Counted from the stretch's first letter, positions 19,032 through 26,796 are shown. The stretch is DNA of 28,916 bases from JACCXG01 sp963785755 (GCA_963785755.1 CAWAXG010000001.1:1-28916); one strand, 5' to 3'. Notes: generated by a model from the sequence alone, not told the origin. Made by a program: numbers and translations.

Positions 19032-19059
19032 GAATCATCGCCTGGACTGGACGCCCCGC

Positions 19060-19921
19060 ATGACGATGCAACAGGTGGTGATCCTCGTCCTGCAGGTGAG
19101 CATCCTGCTGACCGTCTTCGGATTCGGTCTGCAGACGACCCTGCACGACCTGCAGTACCTCGTGCGGCGCCCGGGCCTGCTGGCCCGGTCGCTGCTGGCG
19201 ATGTTCGTCATCATGCCGATCGTCGCGGTGATCCTGGTGCGGGCATTCGAGCTGCGGCCGTCGTTCGAGATCGCGCTCCTCGCGCTGGCGATCTCGCCGG
19301 TGCCGCCGCTGCTGCCAGGTAAAGAGGGCAAGGCTGCCGGCCATGCCGCGTACGGGCTGGCGTTGATGGCCGTCGTCTCGATCCTGGCGATCGTCGTCGT
19401 GCCGCTGTGGGTGCAGCTCCTGGGTCGCTATTTCGACCGGCAGCTCCAGATGCCGCCGGCCGCCATTGCGAAAGTCGTCGTCGTGATGACCATCCTGCCG
19501 CTCATCACCGGGGTCATCGTCCGTACCCTTCTTCCGGCCGTCGCGACCCGCCTCGAGAAACCCGCCAGGCTCGTCTCGACCGTTCTGCTCCTGGCCGGCG
19601 CTCTCGCGCTGGTGATCGCGGCGATGCCGGTGATCTGGAGTGTGACGGAACCCGGTATTCTGCGTGGCGGTGACGGTGTTCGTCCTGGTCGGGCTGGGCG
19701 TCGGGCACTGGCTCGGCGGCCCGCAGGCCGAAGACTCGACCGTCCTGGCGCTCTCCACCGCCAGCCGGCATCCCGCCATTGCGCTCGCCGTCGCGAAGCT
19801 CAACTTTCCAGACGAGCCGCATCTCGGGGCCACGATTCTGCTGTACCTGATCCTGCTCACCGTGCTCACTGTGCCCTACGTGAGGCGGCAGCGCCGCCTC
19901 TCGGTCGCGCGTCAGCAGTGA
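19060..19921 (+). CDS. Bile acid:sodium symporter (SBF/BASS) superfamily membrane protein
   Basis: The product is strongly hydrophobic, with about nine predicted membrane segments: VVILVLQVSILLTVFGFGL, SLLAMFVIMPIVAVILVRAF, ALLALAISPVPPLLPGKEGK, YGLALMAVVSILAIVVVPLW, VVVVMTILPLITGVIVRTLL and LLLAGALALVIAAMPVIWSV. After one shift near 19665 it continues VTVFVLVGLGVGHWLGG, ALSTASRHPAIALAVAK and TILLYLILLTVLTVPYV. The ISPVPP turn and the STASRHPAIALAVA segment fit the two broken-helix cores of this superfamily. The length (about 286 aa) is normal. The substrate (organic anion or bile-acid-like compound) is not determined. The start is ATG 19060 or the in-frame ATG at 19066. Confidence 0.78.
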
Positions 19922-19980
19922 CACTCAAACCTGAGCAGCAATTTCTTTCGGCCGAGCTGCGCGGTCGACGAGCCGCCTGC

Positions 19981-20066
19981 CGTACTTTTTCCTGCCGGCG
20001 TGCGTAGTCTTTCCGCGCTCCGCCCGTACTTCTGCGGTTCCTTCCCTCACAGTGACCTTCTAGACT
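19981..20066 (+). promoter_or_regulatory. Promoter with phased CGTA boxes, copy B
   Basis: CGTAC at 19981, CGTAG at 20003 and CGTAC at 20025 are spaced exactly 22 bases apart. They precede TTCCTT (20038-20043), a 17-base spacer and TAGACT (20061-20066). The distance from the third box to TAGACT is 36 bases, identical to copy A. Flanking matches include GCCGTACTTTT and TTCTGCG-TTCCT in both copies. An activator binding on one face of the helix is the simplest reading. Confidence 0.6.
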
Positions 20067-20146
20067 GCGACTCGTTCGGAGTCGCGGTGCTCTCACGGCC
20101 TGCATTCTTGCGAGCGCGAAACGGCGCCCACGACATCTCGTGGGCG
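20067..20146 (+). promoter_or_regulatory. 5' leader with two perfect stem-loops
   Basis: Directly after the copy B -10 box, GCGACTC (20067-20073) pairs with GAGTCGC (20079-20085) over a 5-base loop, at the expected transcription start. Further down, CGCCCACGA (20125-20133) pairs with TCGTGGGCG (20138-20146) over a 4-base loop. The leader is therefore about 120 bases, unlike copy A with under 25. The first repeat could be an operator and the second an RNA structure; neither matches a riboswitch I know. Confidence 0.4.
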
Positions 20147-20192
20147 GCACGTTGTCCTCGCAACCCATCGCGGATTGATCGGGAGGTGCGAC

Positions 20193-21041
20193 GTGCGTGT
20201 GTGGCATGACATCAGGAAGGTTGCCGCAGTCGGCACGGTTGTCGCGGTGGTTCTGGCGGCGGCACCCACGCTGCTCGCCGACCGCCCGACCGACAAGGAC
20301 GTCAAGGGGCTCATCGACCGGATCAACCAGGAGCGCGATCGCTTCGAGGATCAGCTCGACGGCAAGATCAAGAGCAGCATTATTCGCGGCCCGAACGGCG
20401 AAGTGCACGTCGAGCGCTACCTGGACGACCTGCAGGACAACGTCGGCAAGTTGAAGGAGCGATACAAGGGGGATTACGCCGCCAGCGCCGAGGCGACCAC
20501 GGTGTTGCGGCAAGGCTCGGAAATCCAGCGATTCATGGCGACCCAGCCGCCCAATTTCGACGGCTTCAGCGAGTGGAATCGCCTGGCCTCCAGCCTCGGC
20601 GAGCTGGCGGTGGCCTACGGCACGACGATGCCCTTGCCCGAGGGTATGCAGGCGCGGCGGATGAACGACCGCGAGGTCAAGACGGCGGCCGAGGCGGTCG
20701 AAAAGAGCGCGGACCGCTTCAAGAAGGACCTGGATTCGTCGCTCAAGGCCGACACGACCGTGGCCGCGGCCACGCGCGAAGCTGCGGTCCAGGCAGCCGA
20801 CGCATTGAAAAAGGATGCGAGCACGCTCGCCTCGACCGTTGGCGACGGACGGCCGGCATCCGGCGAGGCCAAGGCGTTGCTCGATCGCGCGGCAGCGATC
20901 CGGACCGCGGCATCGGGCCGTCCCTTGTCGCCGGCCCCGCTGGCGGCCTGGAAAGAGGTCGAGAGCGGACTTGTCCAGGTGGCGCTGGCGTTTGGCGTGC
21001 CGGCGGATGAGCGAGTAACTGGCCGGCAACACACAGACTAA
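20193..21041 (+). CDS. Secreted, helical, conserved-hypothetical protein
   Basis: I chose the GTG at 20193 because GGGAGG lies at 20181-20186 and the resulting N terminus is a signal peptide (RKVAAVGTVVAVVLAAAPTL, then LADRP). The mature part is rich in Lys, Glu, Ala and Asp and predicted all-helical: DVKGLIDRINQERDRFEDQL, YLDDLQDNVGKLKERYKGDY, AAEAVEKSADRFKKDLDSSL and AAVQAADALKKDASTLAST. It is intact, about 282 aa, with no cysteine and no catalytic motif that I can see. It may be a periplasmic coiled-coil or helical-bundle protein. It shares its promoter design with the barrel protein at 18280, suggesting common control in envelope physiology. I do not recognise a named family. Confidence 0.75.
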   Translation: MRVWHDIRKVAAVGTVVAVVLAAAPTLLADRPTDKDVKGLIDRINQERDRFEDQLDGKIKSSIIRGPNGEVHVERYLDDLQDNVGKLKERYKGDYAASAEATTVLRQGSEIQRFMATQPPNFDGFSEWNRLASSLGELAVAYGTTMPLPEGMQARRMNDREVKTAAEAVEKSADRFKKDLDSSLKADTTVAAATREAAVQAADALKKDASTLASTVGDGRPASGEAKALLDRAAAIRTAASGRPLSPAPLAAWKEVESGLVQVALAFGVPADERVTGRQHTD

Positions 21042-21160
21042 GGAATCGCCTCATGGCCTGAGGGAAAGATCCAGCGGATTCGGCATTACTCCCTGAGCCC
21101 CGGTGCAGGCGCGCATTCACAACCCGTGAGAGGCTTCACCGGGTCAGAGGAGAAATGCAC

Positions 21161-21778
21161 ATGTCGCTGTTCTGGAAGTCATCACCCTTCGCCCGTTCCG
21201 TGACCCGTGCGGCGGTCGTCGCCGCCGCCACCGTCGCGCTGGTTCTGCCTGCGGGCTCGCTCGCCAGCGCGCAGCACTCGGAGAACACCAGTGCAAAACC
21301 GGATCGCGAGCCCATCGTGTTCACGATCGACGTGGCCGAGGACCTGGCGGGCAAGTTCGTCCCGACCTTCGTGAAGCCGGAGCACACGCAGCCTGAGCGC
21401 GGATCGTTCTTCATCACCGAGGGACGCATCTTTCCGGGCGGCACCATCGAGGGCGACGGCGCCAGCTTCGATCCCAACAGGAGCGGCCACATCGGCGTGT
21501 GGTTCTGCCGCGGCACGCACCTGGTCGCGGCGTCGGAGATTCCCGCGGCGCCGCTGTGGGTCGACAGCGCGCAGCTGTTCATCCTCGGGCGGCAGGGCAG
21601 GGAACAGCTGGCCACCGAAGGGGTCGAGGGCGGCGGCACCGTCACGCGTATCGTGACCGGAGGCGCGGGCAACTACGCGGGCTTCATCGGCGAACAGCGC
21701 CAGACGTTCCTCGGGTTCAACCCCACCGGCGGCGTCAACCTGAGGGTGACGTTCATCCTTCGGCAGGTCGTGCGCTGA
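21161..21778 (+). CDS. Secreted beta-rich protein of unknown function
   Basis: AGGAG at 21148-21152 sits eight bases before the ATG at 21161, so I prefer it over the in-frame ATG at 21155. The signal peptide (TRAAVVAAATVALVLPAGSL, then ASAQ) is clear. The mature chain (about 165 aa) is beta-rich with recurrent Gly: IVFTIDVAEDLAGKFVPTF, RGSFFITEGRIFPGGTIEGD, NRSGHIGVWFCRGTHLV, VTRIVTGGAGNYAGFIGEQR and FNPTGGVNLRVTFIL. The order of an N-terminal strand, an EGRIFPGGTIEGDG turn and a GGAGNYAGFIGE turn resembles allene-oxide-cyclase/dirigent-type barrels, but this is only a fold impression. It is intact and lies 113 bases after the helical secreted protein. Confidence 0.72.
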   Translation: MSLFWKSSPFARSVTRAAVVAAATVALVLPAGSLASAQHSENTSAKPDREPIVFTIDVAEDLAGKFVPTFVKPEHTQPERGSFFITEGRIFPGGTIEGDGASFDPNRSGHIGVWFCRGTHLVAASEIPAAPLWVDSAQLFILGRQGREQLATEGVEGGGTVTRIVTGGAGNYAGFIGEQRQTFLGFNPTGGVNLRVTFILRQVVR

Positions 21779-21811
21779 CGACGGCGGTGTGTTGTAGAGT
21801 GGCGTCGCCCC

Positions 21812-23143
21812 TTGAACAATCCATCGTCGTCCGAATCGTCCCTGCGCCGTTCGATCGGGACCCTCGCCCTCGCCGCCGGCATCGTCAACACCACGATCGG
21901 CGCAGGGATCTTCCGGCTCCCGGCAGACATGGCGGCGCAGCTCGGAGCAACGGCGCCATTCGCCTACCTGCTGTGCGCGATCGCGATGGGACTCATCGTC
22001 CTGTGCATGGCGGAGGCCGGAAGCCGCGTGTCGCTGACCGGCGGGCTCTACGCGTATGTCGAGGTCGCGTTCGGGCGCTTCGTGGGATTCCTGGCGGGAT
22101 TCGTCCTGTGGATGGTGCTGACCTTCGCGATGGCGGCGGTGGCGACGGTGCTCGCCGCGAACCTCGGCGTGCTGGTGCCGCCGCTCGCGTCGCGTCCCGC
22201 GTCCGCCGCCGCGCTGATCGTGATCTATGTGGTGTTCGCCGCGATCAACATCCTGGGTGTCGAGCGCGGGTCGCGGGTGAACACCGCCTTGACGGTGGCG
22301 AAGCTCCTGCCGCTGCTGCTGCTCATCGTCGGCGGCAGCTTCGCGATCGATCCGGAGAACCTCACGTCACCCGACCCGCCGGACATGGGGACGCTGGCGC
22401 GGAGCAGCCTGCTGTTGCTGTTTGCGTTCGCAGGAGCCGAGGCCGCGCTCGTGCCTGGCGGTGAAATCAAGGATCCGGCTCGCACCGTGCCGCGGGCGCT
22501 GTTGATCGGCATGGCCGCCATCACCCTGCTCTATGCCGGCGTGCAGCTCGTCTCCCAGGGTGTACTGGGTCCCGCGCTCGCGACCTCGAAGGCCGCGCCG
22601 CTGGCGGAAGCGGCTGGCGTGGCGCTCGGCGGCTGGGCGAGAGCGACGATCCTCGTCGGCGCGGTGATTTCCATGCTCGGCCACGCGGGAGCCATGATCC
22701 TGGCGACGCCGCGCATGCTGTTCGCATTCGCGCGCGACGGGCTCTTCCCGGCGGCGCTCGCGCGCCTGCATCCCGTCCATCGCACGCCGGCCACCGCGAT
22801 CGTGCTGCAGTGCGACCTCGTGCTCACGCTCGCCCTCACCAGCACGTTCGAGCGGCTCGCGGTTCTCGCCAACCTGTCGATGCTCGTGCTCTACGCGACC
22901 TGCTGCCTGGCGATGTGGCAGCTCCGGCGCCGCGACGTCCGTACCGGCGGCACGCCGTTCCAGGTCCCCGCGCCTGCGCTGGTCGTCGTCCTTGCCTGCC
23001 TGGCCATCGGCTGGATCCTCACGAGCATCACGCTGGCCGAATGGACGGCGTTCGCGCTGGCGCTCGGCGTGGCGGCGGTGATCTTCGCGCTGCGGAAGAA
23101 GAAAACGGACCAGCGGACCCTGGACCACGGACTGACGGAATGA
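21812..23143 (+). CDS. APC superfamily amino acid permease
   Basis: This intact 443-aa membrane protein has about twelve helices. The first helix carries the APC hallmark unwound Gly motif (ALAAGIVNTTIGAGIFRLPA), and helix 2-3 the consensus MAEAGSRVSLTGGLYAYVEV followed by AFGRFVGF. Helix 6 is seen as LLLLFAFAGAEAALVPGGEI, the second substrate-contacting segment, followed by KDPARTVPRALLIG. Other segments are ILGVERGSRVNTALTVAKLL and GHAGAMILATPRMLFAFARD, then GLFPAALARLHPVHRTPATA. The start is a TTG at 21812, since no ATG lies nearby in frame; the preceding gene ends 33 bases upstream, so co-transcription is likely. The specific amino acid cannot be read from the sequence. It is convergent with the MBL hydrolase. 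Confidence 0.9.
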   Translation: MNNPSSSESSLRRSIGTLALAAGIVNTTIGAGIFRLPADMAAQLGATAPFAYLLCAIAMGLIVLCMAEAGSRVSLTGGLYAYVEVAFGRFVGFLAGFVLWMVLTFAMAAVATVLAANLGVLVPPLASRPASAAALIVIYVVFAAINILGVERGSRVNTALTVAKLLPLLLLIVGGSFAIDPENLTSPDPPDMGTLARSSLLLLFAFAGAEAALVPGGEIKDPARTVPRALLIGMAAITLLYAGVQLVSQGVLGPALATSKAAPLAEAAGVALGGWARATILVGAVISMLGHAGAMILATPRMLFAFARDGLFPAALARLHPVHRTPATAIVLQCDLVLTLALTSTFERLAVLANLSMLVLYATCCLAMWQLRRRDVRTGGTPFQVPAPALVVVLACLAIGWILTSITLAEWTAFALALGVAAVIFALRKKKTDQRTLDHGLTE

Positions 23144-23185
23144 TGGCGAGCGCGCAGGCAGCTCGGCGCGGCGGCCTGATGCGGC

Positions 23186-24205
23186 TCACTGTTCCGCGAT
23201 GCCGTGATGGCGCTCGTGCGCCTGGTTCGCTTCGTCGAGCGCCGCTCGTTTCGGGAAGTCCTTGCCGGTCATTTCCCGGTAGACCTGCGCAACCTGCGCC
23301 TCGAACCCCGCGATCTGTTTTTCGTCGCTGTCGATATAGGTGGCATGCCGTTTCAGCAGTGCCGTGCGAATGGCCGGCACGTCAGCCTGCACACGATCGG
23401 GGGCCAGCCCCTTGCGCTTCTCGACCTCCGCTCTGAGCGCGACGAAGTACTCGCGCTGCGCGTCGAGCACGCTGAGGTCTCCGACCGGACCGTGGCCCGG
23501 CGCGACGATCGTGGCGCCGAGCTTCAGCGCCTTGGCCAGCGTCTCGACCCAGGCGGCGCTCTCGCCGTCGCCCATGTAGTTGTACGGGCCGTTGACTGCG
23601 GCGTCGCCGGTGAACAGGATGCGTTCCTTCGGCAGCCACGCAAACCCGTCTCCGTGCGTATGCCCCACGCCGAAGTACCGCAACTCCACGCGGTGGGTCC
23701 CATCGTCGAAGATCATCACGTCGCGGTAGAGCAGTGACGGCGGTTTGAGCCGCGTCGCCTTCACGTCCTCGCGCCCGTTCGCCGTGTCTTCCCAACGTCC
23801 GGGCTTACCACCGAAAAAGCCCGTCTCGTACTTCCGCATCTCGGACAGGACGTTCTCGTGGGCGACGATCACGCCGCCGTTATCCGCCCAGACCTGGTTC
23901 CCGTACGCATGGTCGCCGTGATGGTGAGTATCGAACGCGAACCGGATTGGCTTGTTCGTCTGCGCCTTGATCTTCGCGATGACTTCCTGGGCTCCCGACG
24001 GGAAGTTCGCGTCGATCACGAGGACGTAGTCGTCGAAGACGACCCAGCCGTTGTTGCAGTGTCCGCGCCCCTTGATATCGCCTTCGTGGAAGAACACGCC
24101 CGGAGCGAGCTCCTTGACGGTGTTCATCTGACTGTTCGCGCGACGCTGATAGACGAATCCGATCAGCACGCAGGTGGTCAGCAGATACAGGACGAAACGC
24201 TTCAT
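23186..24205 (-). CDS. Secreted or membrane-anchored MBL-fold metallo-hydrolase
   Basis: An intact 339-aa protein opens with a membrane/signal helix (RFVLYLLTTCVLIGFVYQRR). The metallo-beta-lactamase fold follows (about residues 30-260): VKELAPGVFFHEGDIKG, DDYVLVIDANFPSGAQEVIA, the zinc motif FAFDTHHHGDHAYGNQ (HxHxDH), YFGVGHTHGDGFAWLP (third His), RILFTGDAAVNGPYNYMGDG (bridging Asp) and TIVAPGHGPVG (last His). All metal ligands are present. The C-terminal 80 residues are helical and charged, and end HERHHGIAEQ. Family members include lactonases, glyoxalase-like and class B beta-lactamase-like enzymes; I cannot choose between them. The 176 bases to the ATP-grasp gene hold no gene. Confidence 0.88.
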   Translation of the reverse strand: MKRFVLYLLTTCVLIGFVYQRRANSQMNTVKELAPGVFFHEGDIKGRGHCNNGWVVFDDYVLVIDANFPSGAQEVIAKIKAQTNKPIRFAFDTHHHGDHAYGNQVWADNGGVIVAHENVLSEMRKYETGFFGGKPGRWEDTANGREDVKATRLKPPSLLYRDVMIFDDGTHRVELRYFGVGHTHGDGFAWLPKERILFTGDAAVNGPYNYMGDGESAAWVETLAKALKLGATIVAPGHGPVGDLSVLDAQREYFVALRAEVEKRKGLAPDRVQADVPAIRTALLKRHATYIDSDEKQIAGFEAQVAQVYREMTGKDFPKRAALDEANQAHERHHGIAEQ

Positions 24206-24381
24206 TCACGCGCCTCCACGGTGCGGAATCGTATGAATCCTGCGGCCGGAACACAAGTGGACGTGGTAACGGTGACGTGAGAGTGCGACGTGAAGCACTC
24301 AACGGTCTCTGTCTTTCGGCCGCGGGTCGACCGGCCGCCGCAGGCGCTCCGGCACGGAATGCCTGCCGGTGAAGGGACCGC

Positions 24382-25343
24382 TCAGCGCTGCAGCTCCGCC
24401 ACCAGGTAGTCCACCACGCGCTCGAACGGATCGAAGCCGAACTCGGCGGCCACCGACGGGCGCAGGTTCGAGTTGGCGTTGATGTCGTAGAACACGCGCC
24501 GTCCGTCCACGGTCTCGAGATATTCAATCCCGCCGACATCGAGGCCGACAGCCTGCACGATCCGTTTCGCGATTCGCACCGCGTCCTGCGGCACAGCCTG
24601 GAACGCCGCGAACTCCACCGGCGGAGCCGCGACAGCCGGCTTCGCCGGGCAGGGCGCACGCGGGTCGCCCTCGTCCGGGTTGCACACTGGCGACGGACAC
24701 AGGTTGAAGCGGCCGTGGGTCTTCACACGCATCGCGTAGAGGAGCTCGCCGCCGACGAACTCGAGCCGGACGATGCCCTGGTCCGGGTCGTGGGGCAGGT
24801 ACTCCTGCAGGAGGAAGAGGTTGTCGGGCAGCCAGATGGACGGATCGCGCCTGAAGATCGTCGTCCACCTCCGCGAGCGATTCGACCACCTGGATCCGCG
24901 CGCCGCTTCCGCCCTGGTCCGGTTTGAGCACTGCGGGCCATCGGATGTCGCCGGCGAACTGGCGGAGCGCTGCGGGATCGTTGAAGGTGATCGAGCGAGG
25001 CGTATCGATGCCGAGCGTCCGCAACAGCGTGGCCTGGACACTCTTGCTCAACTCCAGCGCGAAGACGTTGGCGCCGTTGAGCACGCGGGCGCCGAGCGAG
25101 CTCCAGCGATCGCATGTAGGCGAGCGCCAGCGGCACAGCCCGCGTATGGCCGCGAAGATACGCGCTGGGGCTGGCCTGGTTGAAATAGAGCCGGGCGCGC
25201 GGCGTCTCGTCGTTGTGGAACGCGGCGCGCGTGAGGTCGAAGGGCGCGAACGAGACGCCGCGGCGTGCCAGCGCCTCGAACAGCGGCTTCTGCCACTCGG
25301 GGTGTTCATGCAGCACGACCAGGTCCACGGCAGCCGTCGTCAT
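24382..25343 (-). CDS. ATP-grasp ligase, RimK-like
   Basis: The start VDLVVLHEHPEWQKPLFEAL and FNQASPSAYLRGHTRAVPLA form the pre-ATP-grasp Rossmann-like domain. GARVLNGANVFALELSKSVQ, then IRWPAVLKPDQGGSGARI and LFLLQEYLPHDPDQGIVRLE, are the ATP-binding lysine and glycine loop. VDGRRVFYDINANSNLRPSV carries the Mg-binding Asp/Asn pair. The chain is about 320 aa. A Cys-Pro-rich insertion (NLCPSPVCNPDEGDPRAPCP, about residues 225-245) sits in the middle of the grasp domain. Shifts are needed near 25105 and 24860. Such enzymes join a carboxylate to an amine or thiol through an acyl phosphate. No peptide precursor or biosynthetic partner gene is adjacent, so the substrate is unknown. Confidence 0.82.
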
Positions 25344-25400
25344 CGCTGGCAGCCTAACAGGTTGAGGCGTCGCGGGCCGAAGACCCGTGACACCGTCAGA

Positions 25401-25426
25401 GTTCAGGGGTCAGACAGTGTCTGAAC
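25401..25426. repeat. REP-like palindrome or operator
   Basis: GTTCAG (25401-25406) and CTGAAC (25421-25426) bracket the inner palindrome TCAGACA-G-TGTCTGA (25410-25424). AGTTCAGGGGTCAGACA closely resembles a REP/RAYT-linked palindrome that I recall from many soil bacteria. It also lies just upstream of the -10 of the two-gene unit at 25466, so an operator role is an alternative. Confidence 0.45.
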
Positions 25427-25449
25427 CGTGTCGGTCCTCGAGCCGCCGA

Positions 25450-25455
25450 TATAAT
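25450..25455 (+). promoter_or_regulatory. Consensus -10 box
   Basis: A perfect TATAAT lies ten bases before the ATG at 25466. The message would therefore be leaderless or nearly so, since transcription would start at about 25462. No clear -35 is seen; the palindrome at 25401-25426 covers that region. Confidence 0.45.
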
Positions 25456-25465
25456 CACGAGGTCG

Positions 25466-25735
25466 ATGCAGACCGACCTTCCTGGACACGATCTGATCGC
25501 GCAGGGGCTCGACGATCTCGTTGCCGGCGCAGAAACGGCGGCAGCGCTGCTGGTGTCCATCGGCGCTCCTCGCCTGCGGCAACTGGGCCTGCAGATTGCC
25601 GATCCGATTCCCGGCAGCGAACACCGGCTGTACGAGTTGTTGAGCCGAAGCGATCCCGATTCCGCGCATTCCCGCTACAACGCGCTGGTCAGGCGGCTCG
25701 TGAGCTTCGAGCGGGCGCTGGCATGCGCGCGCTAG
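25466..25735 (+). CDS. Small helical partner protein of the downstream nucleotidyltransferase
   Basis: This 89-aa protein (DLIAQGLDDLVAGAETAAAL, LVSIGAPRLRQLGLQIADPI, SEHRLYELLSRSDPDSAHSR, YNALVRRLVSFERALACAR) is intact and looks all-helical, with no membrane segment. Its last 13 bases overlap the start of the nucleotidyltransferase gene, a tight coupling typical of toxin-antitoxin or regulator-enzyme pairs. No DNA-binding motif is obvious. A role as antidote or partner is inferred from position only. Confidence 0.62.
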   Translation: MQTDLPGHDLIAQGLDDLVAGAETAAALLVSIGAPRLRQLGLQIADPIPGSEHRLYELLSRSDPDSAHSRYNALVRRLVSFERALACAR

Positions 25736-26245
25736 CCGACGCGACACGCATCCAGCAGTTCATGAAGGCGCTGGGCCGCGAAGCGGACCGGCCCGCACAG
25801 GTGTACCTGACCGGCGGGGCGACAGCGGTCCTCTACGGCTGGCGTGAGAGCACCATCGATGTGGACATGAAAATGGTGCCCGACCTCGATCGCGTGTTTC
25901 GGAGCCATCCCCGAGATCAAGGAACGCCTGCAGATCAATATCGAGCTCGCCTCGCCAGATGACTTCATCCCGGTCCGGGAAGGCTGGGAGGACAGGAGCC
26001 CGTTCATCGCCCAGGAAGGGCAGCTGGCCTTCCGTCATTTCGACCTCTACGCACAAGCGCTGTCGAAGATCGAGCGCGGGCATGCGCAAGACGAGGGTGA
26101 CGTCCGGGAAATGTTCGATCGTGGCCTGGTCGATCGAGTCAAGCTGCTGGAGTATTTCTCGGCAATCGAGCCGCGACTCTATCGCTATCCCGCGATAGAT
26201 CCGGCCGCGTTCCGGCGAGCCGTGGAGCGGGCGGTCCACGCGTAG
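25723..26245 (+). CDS. Nucleotidyltransferase-fold protein (DUF6036/AbiEii-like)
   Basis: The ATG at 25723 overlaps the upstream gene. The N-terminal motif VYLTGGATAVLYGWRESTID followed by VDMKMVPD is the GG-x(n)-DxD signature of the minimal nucleotidyltransferase fold (here D-V-D). After one shift (25897-25899, GTGTTTCGG with one T too many) it continues AIPEIKERLQINIELASPDD, FRHFDLYAQALSKIERGH, DEGDVREMFDRGLVDRVKLL and PAAFRRAVERAVHA to the TAG at 26243-26245. The length (about 173 aa) and the downstream GDVREM helix fit the DUF6036 type. Related families act as toxins (AbiEii, MenT) or modify RNA; the function here is unproven. Confidence 0.7.
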
Positions 26246-26508
26246 GTGTCCGCGCCTCTGCTGCAGAGCTTTCCGCAGGATGGAGACCTGCCGCGGAAGG
26301 TTGTTCTCCGTCGACGACGGCGTTTGGCCAGACGAAACGCAGGAGATCGTCTTTCGCGACGACCGTGCCGTGTCGCTCGACCAGTGCGCAGAGCACGTCG
26401 ACTGTCTTCGGCGTGCGCGGCACCAGCGCTCCGTCGCGCCACAGCAGCGGCGCATCGGATCGAGCGTGACGGCCGACGTAGAGCGGCAACGCGAGAATCG
26501 CTGGTCAT
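26246..26508 (-). pseudogene. Truncated winged-helix (CadC/OmpR-type) regulator
   Basis: From the ATG at 26508 the minus strand reads MTSDSRVAAL, then (after a shift) PLYVGRHARSDAPLLWRDGA, VPRTPKTVDVLCALVERHG and TVVAKDDLLRFVWPNAVVD, then NNLPRQVSILRKALQQR. These are the first two thirds of a winged-helix DNA-binding domain. The expected wing (a YIxTVPRRGYRF-type stretch) and everything beyond are missing. Homology stops at the base where the nucleotidyltransferase TAG sits on the other strand. At least two shifts are present. It is either a genuine deletion remnant or an assembly join. Confidence 0.6.
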
Positions 26509-26796
26509 CTTCGCCTTCGGTTCTTCACATCGATGCAGAACTTCGACAAAGACAGACGGATCGCCGGGATCCGCCACACGACAGTTGTCCGACTCGCTCT
26601 GGCAGAAGTGTAGACGTTACGGCGATCCTGGCGTTTTTACTGTGTGAAACAGGCGAAATCGATGCACTGCAGCAGTGCCGGCGCGTCTGCCGGTGTAGAG
26701 TGCGGCAGTCGCGGCGAACTCACCGGCCGAAGAAGAAATGCCACGTCGCAGGATCCCGAATGATGCGCCGGACCGACCACGCGCCTCCGACGCCCC
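26509..26796. other. Intergenic region
   Basis: About 290 bases between the truncated winged-helix gene and the propeller protein. Short frames have no recognisable similarity. It should contain the promoter of the downstream gene, but no convincing -35/-10 pair was found. Confidence 0.4.

Noticed and set aside
19866..21032. 388-codon minus-strand open frame opposite the helical secreted protein
   Set aside because: Arg/Gly/His-rich shadow with no signal or motif; the plus strand has a ribosome site, a signal peptide and coherent helices.
22367..23128. 253-codon minus-strand frame opposite the APC permease
   Set aside because: Low-complexity Arg/Glu/Gln shadow of a membrane protein gene.
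24382..25343. Ribosomally made peptide (graspetide) cluster around the ATP-grasp ligase
   Set aside because: No short precursor-like gene with repeated Thr/Glu core motifs was seen on either side; the neighbours are an MBL hydrolase and the TA-like pair.
25401..25426. CRISPR repeat or phage attachment site
   Set aside because: Only one copy is present, with no spacers, no cas genes, no integrase and no tRNA nearby.
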